Shown here in pieces: positions 6,246 to 7,393 of a DNA stretch of 7,393 nucleotides; the first letter of the stretch is position 1, and each line of letters opens with the position of its first letter. The position numbers and the translations under genes were made by a program. Source of the stretch: Sphingomonadales bacterium (GTDB lineage Bacteria; Pseudomonadota; Alphaproteobacteria; Sphingomonadales; Sphingomonadaceae); the NCBI GenBank assembly GCA_017302775.1, contig JAFLDC010000125.1, positions 1 to 7,393 of the forward strand, given 5' to 3'. The notes under the pieces were generated by a model. That model worked only from the letters and a program-made list of their open reading frames with translations. It made no database searches and was not told where the DNA came from.

Positions 6246-7151
6246 ATGCATGGCAGTCTGACTCACCTCCAGCGGCTTGAGGCCGAAGCGATCCACATCC
6301 TGCGCGAAGTGGTGGCCGAGGCCGAGCGGCCGGTGATGCTCTACTCGGTCGGCAAGGACAGCGCAGTGATGTTGCATCTGGCACGCAAGGCCTTCTATCC
6401 GGCGCCGCCGCCGTTCCCGCTGCTGCATGTCGACACCACCTGGAAATTCCGGGCTATGTACGATCTGCGCGATCGGATGGCGACCGAAAGCGGCATGGAA
6501 CTGCTGGTTTATCAGAACCCAGAAGCCGTTGAGCGCGGGATCAATCCGTTTGATCACGGCGCGCTGCATACAGATATGTGGAAGACCGAGGGGCTGAAAC
6601 AGGCGCTCGACAAATATGGATTCGATGCGGCGTTCGGCGGTGCGCGGCGTGATGAAGAAAAGAGCCGGGCCAAGGAACGGATCTTTTCCTTTCGCAGTGC
6701 CAGTCATGGCTGGGATCCAAAGAGCCAGCGGCCCGAGCTGTGGAACCTATACAATGCGCGCAAGCACAAAGGCGAGAGCATTCGGGTATTCCCGATCAGC
6801 AACTGGACGGAGCTGGATGTCTGGCAATACATCCAGTTGGAAAATATTCCGATCGTCCCGCTCTATTTTGCGGCACCGCGCCCAACGGTGGAGCGCGATG
6901 GCTTGCTGCTGATGGTTGACGATGCTCGTTTTCCGCTGCGACCGGGCGAGGTGCCGGTGGAACGTTCGATCCGGTTCCGCACTCTGGGCTGCTATCCGCT
7001 GACCGGTGCGGTGGAGAGTAGCGCCGCAACCTTGAGCGAGGTGATCCAGGAAACGCTGCTTACCACCACCAGCGAGCGACAGGGCCGTGCGATTGATAAA
7101 GACGCGGGCGGTGCTGGGATGGAAGTGAAGAAGCAGCAGGGGTATTTCTGA
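6246..7151 (+). CDS. cysD: Sulfate adenylyltransferase subunit 2 (CysD)
   Basis: CysD is the catalytic subunit of ATP sulfurylase. With the GTPase CysN it makes adenosine 5'-phosphosulfate from ATP and sulfate, the first step of assimilatory sulfate reduction in the cytoplasm. The 301-residue product is almost the same length as E. coli CysD (302) and matches end to end. It has [14 protein letters not shown] (5-18), the PP-loop SVGKDS (34-39), [23 protein letters not shown], the [16 protein letters not shown] block, the [16 protein letters not shown] block, and a C-terminus ending in KKQQGYF. The ATG at 6246 has AGGA (6233-6236) nine bases upstream. The frame is open back to 6138, but the extra 36 residues are not CysD-like. 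cysN starts two bases after the stop codon, so the pair is an operon. Its neighbour is a glutathione-using enzyme whose cofactor depends on cysteine supply. Confidence 0.98.
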   Translation: MHGSLTHLQRLEAEAIHILREVVAEAERPVMLYSVGKDSAVMLHLARKAFYPAPPPFPLLHVDTTWKFRAMYDLRDRMATESGMELLVYQNPEAVERGINPFDHGALHTDMWKTEGLKQALDKYGFDAAFGGARRDEEKSRAKERIFSFRSASHGWDPKSQRPELWNLYNARKHKGESIRVFPISNWTELDVWQYIQLENIPIVPLYFAAPRPTVERDGLLLMVDDARFPLRPGEVPVERSIRFRTLGCYPLTGAVESSAATLSEVIQETLLTTTSERQGRAIDKDAGGAGMEVKKQQGYF

Positions 7152-7152
7152 G

Positions 7153-7393
7153 ATGAGCAGCCCCGCCTATGTTGCCGACGCCTTGATCGCGCAGGATATT
7201 GACGGCTATCTTGATCGGCACCAGCATAAGGACATGCTGCGCTTCATCACCTGCGGCAGCGTCGACGATGGCAAGTCTACCCTGATCGGGCGGCTGCTTT
7301 ATGACAGCAAGATGATCTTTGAGGATCAGCTTCACGCGCTGCAAACCGATTCCAGAAAACAGGGAACGCAAGGACAGGAGATCGACTTCGCCT
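7153..7393 (+). CDS. cysN: Sulfate adenylyltransferase subunit 1 (CysN, or CysNC fusion), partial at right edge
   Basis: This is the N-terminal 80 residues of the GTPase that drives ATP sulfurylase with CysD. After a short leader, [12 protein letters not shown] leads into the G1 phosphate-binding loop GSVDDGKST (35-43), then [17 protein letters not shown]. The later [15 protein letters not shown] stretch (66-80) matches the switch I region of CysN. The ATG at 7153 has AGGGG (7138-7142) ten bases upstream, and one base separates it from the cysD stop, which suggests translational coupling. In many alphaproteobacteria this gene is fused to APS kinase (CysNC/NodQ). Whether that is so here cannot be seen because the gene runs off the window. 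Confidence 0.95.
   Translation, partial: MSSPAYVADALIAQDIDGYLDRHQHKDMLRFITCGSVDDGKSTLIGRLLYDSKMIFEDQLHALQTDSRKQGTQGQEIDFA

Overview
The window looks like a chromosomal stretch from a high-GC alphaproteobacterium, most likely a sphingomonad (Sphingomonas, Novosphingobium, Sphingobium or Erythrobacter type). The strongest pointer is a glutathione S-transferase at 5272-6099 that reads like the lignin beta-etherases LigE/LigP, a subfamily known mainly from sphingomonads. GC-rich codon usage and the FucP-type sugar porter fit this. The assignment comes from recalled family sequences, not from a search.

There are eight protein-coding genes, two of them cut by the window edges. Left to right: an aldehyde dehydrogenase (minus, C-terminus off the left edge); a divergent AMP-forming acyl-CoA ligase (plus); an AlgH/YqgE (UPF0301) protein just downstream (plus); a FucP/GluP-type sugar MFS transporter (minus) convergent with AlgH; a MaoC-like hydratase (plus) divergent from the transporter; a LigE-like glutathione S-transferase (minus) convergent with MaoC; cysD (plus) divergent from the transferase; and the first 80 codons of cysN (plus). 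No RNA gene, insertion sequence, CRISPR array or tandem repeat was seen. No gene-free gap exceeds about 190 bases.

Four genes suit degradation of aromatic or fatty side chains: aldehyde to acid (ALDH), acid to CoA thioester (ligase), enoyl-CoA hydration (MaoC) and glutathione-dependent ether cleavage (LigE-like). The two cys genes start sulfate activation, which leads to cysteine and so to glutathione. That these act together is inference.

The most interesting regulatory observation is an 18-base motif, GTAnGCAAnnCnTACAAA, found once in each of two separate divergent promoter regions (1108-1125 and 6146-6163). Its dyad arms have the same spacing in both. It lies about 50 bases upstream of the ALDH and LigE-like start codons and suggests a shared regulator. 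Separately, the transporter/MaoC promoter region holds a LacI/GalR-style palindrome (4692-4707), and the AlgH/transporter convergence has two mutually exclusive hairpins that share one arm. I see no evidence for a wholly new system; the gene families themselves are familiar.
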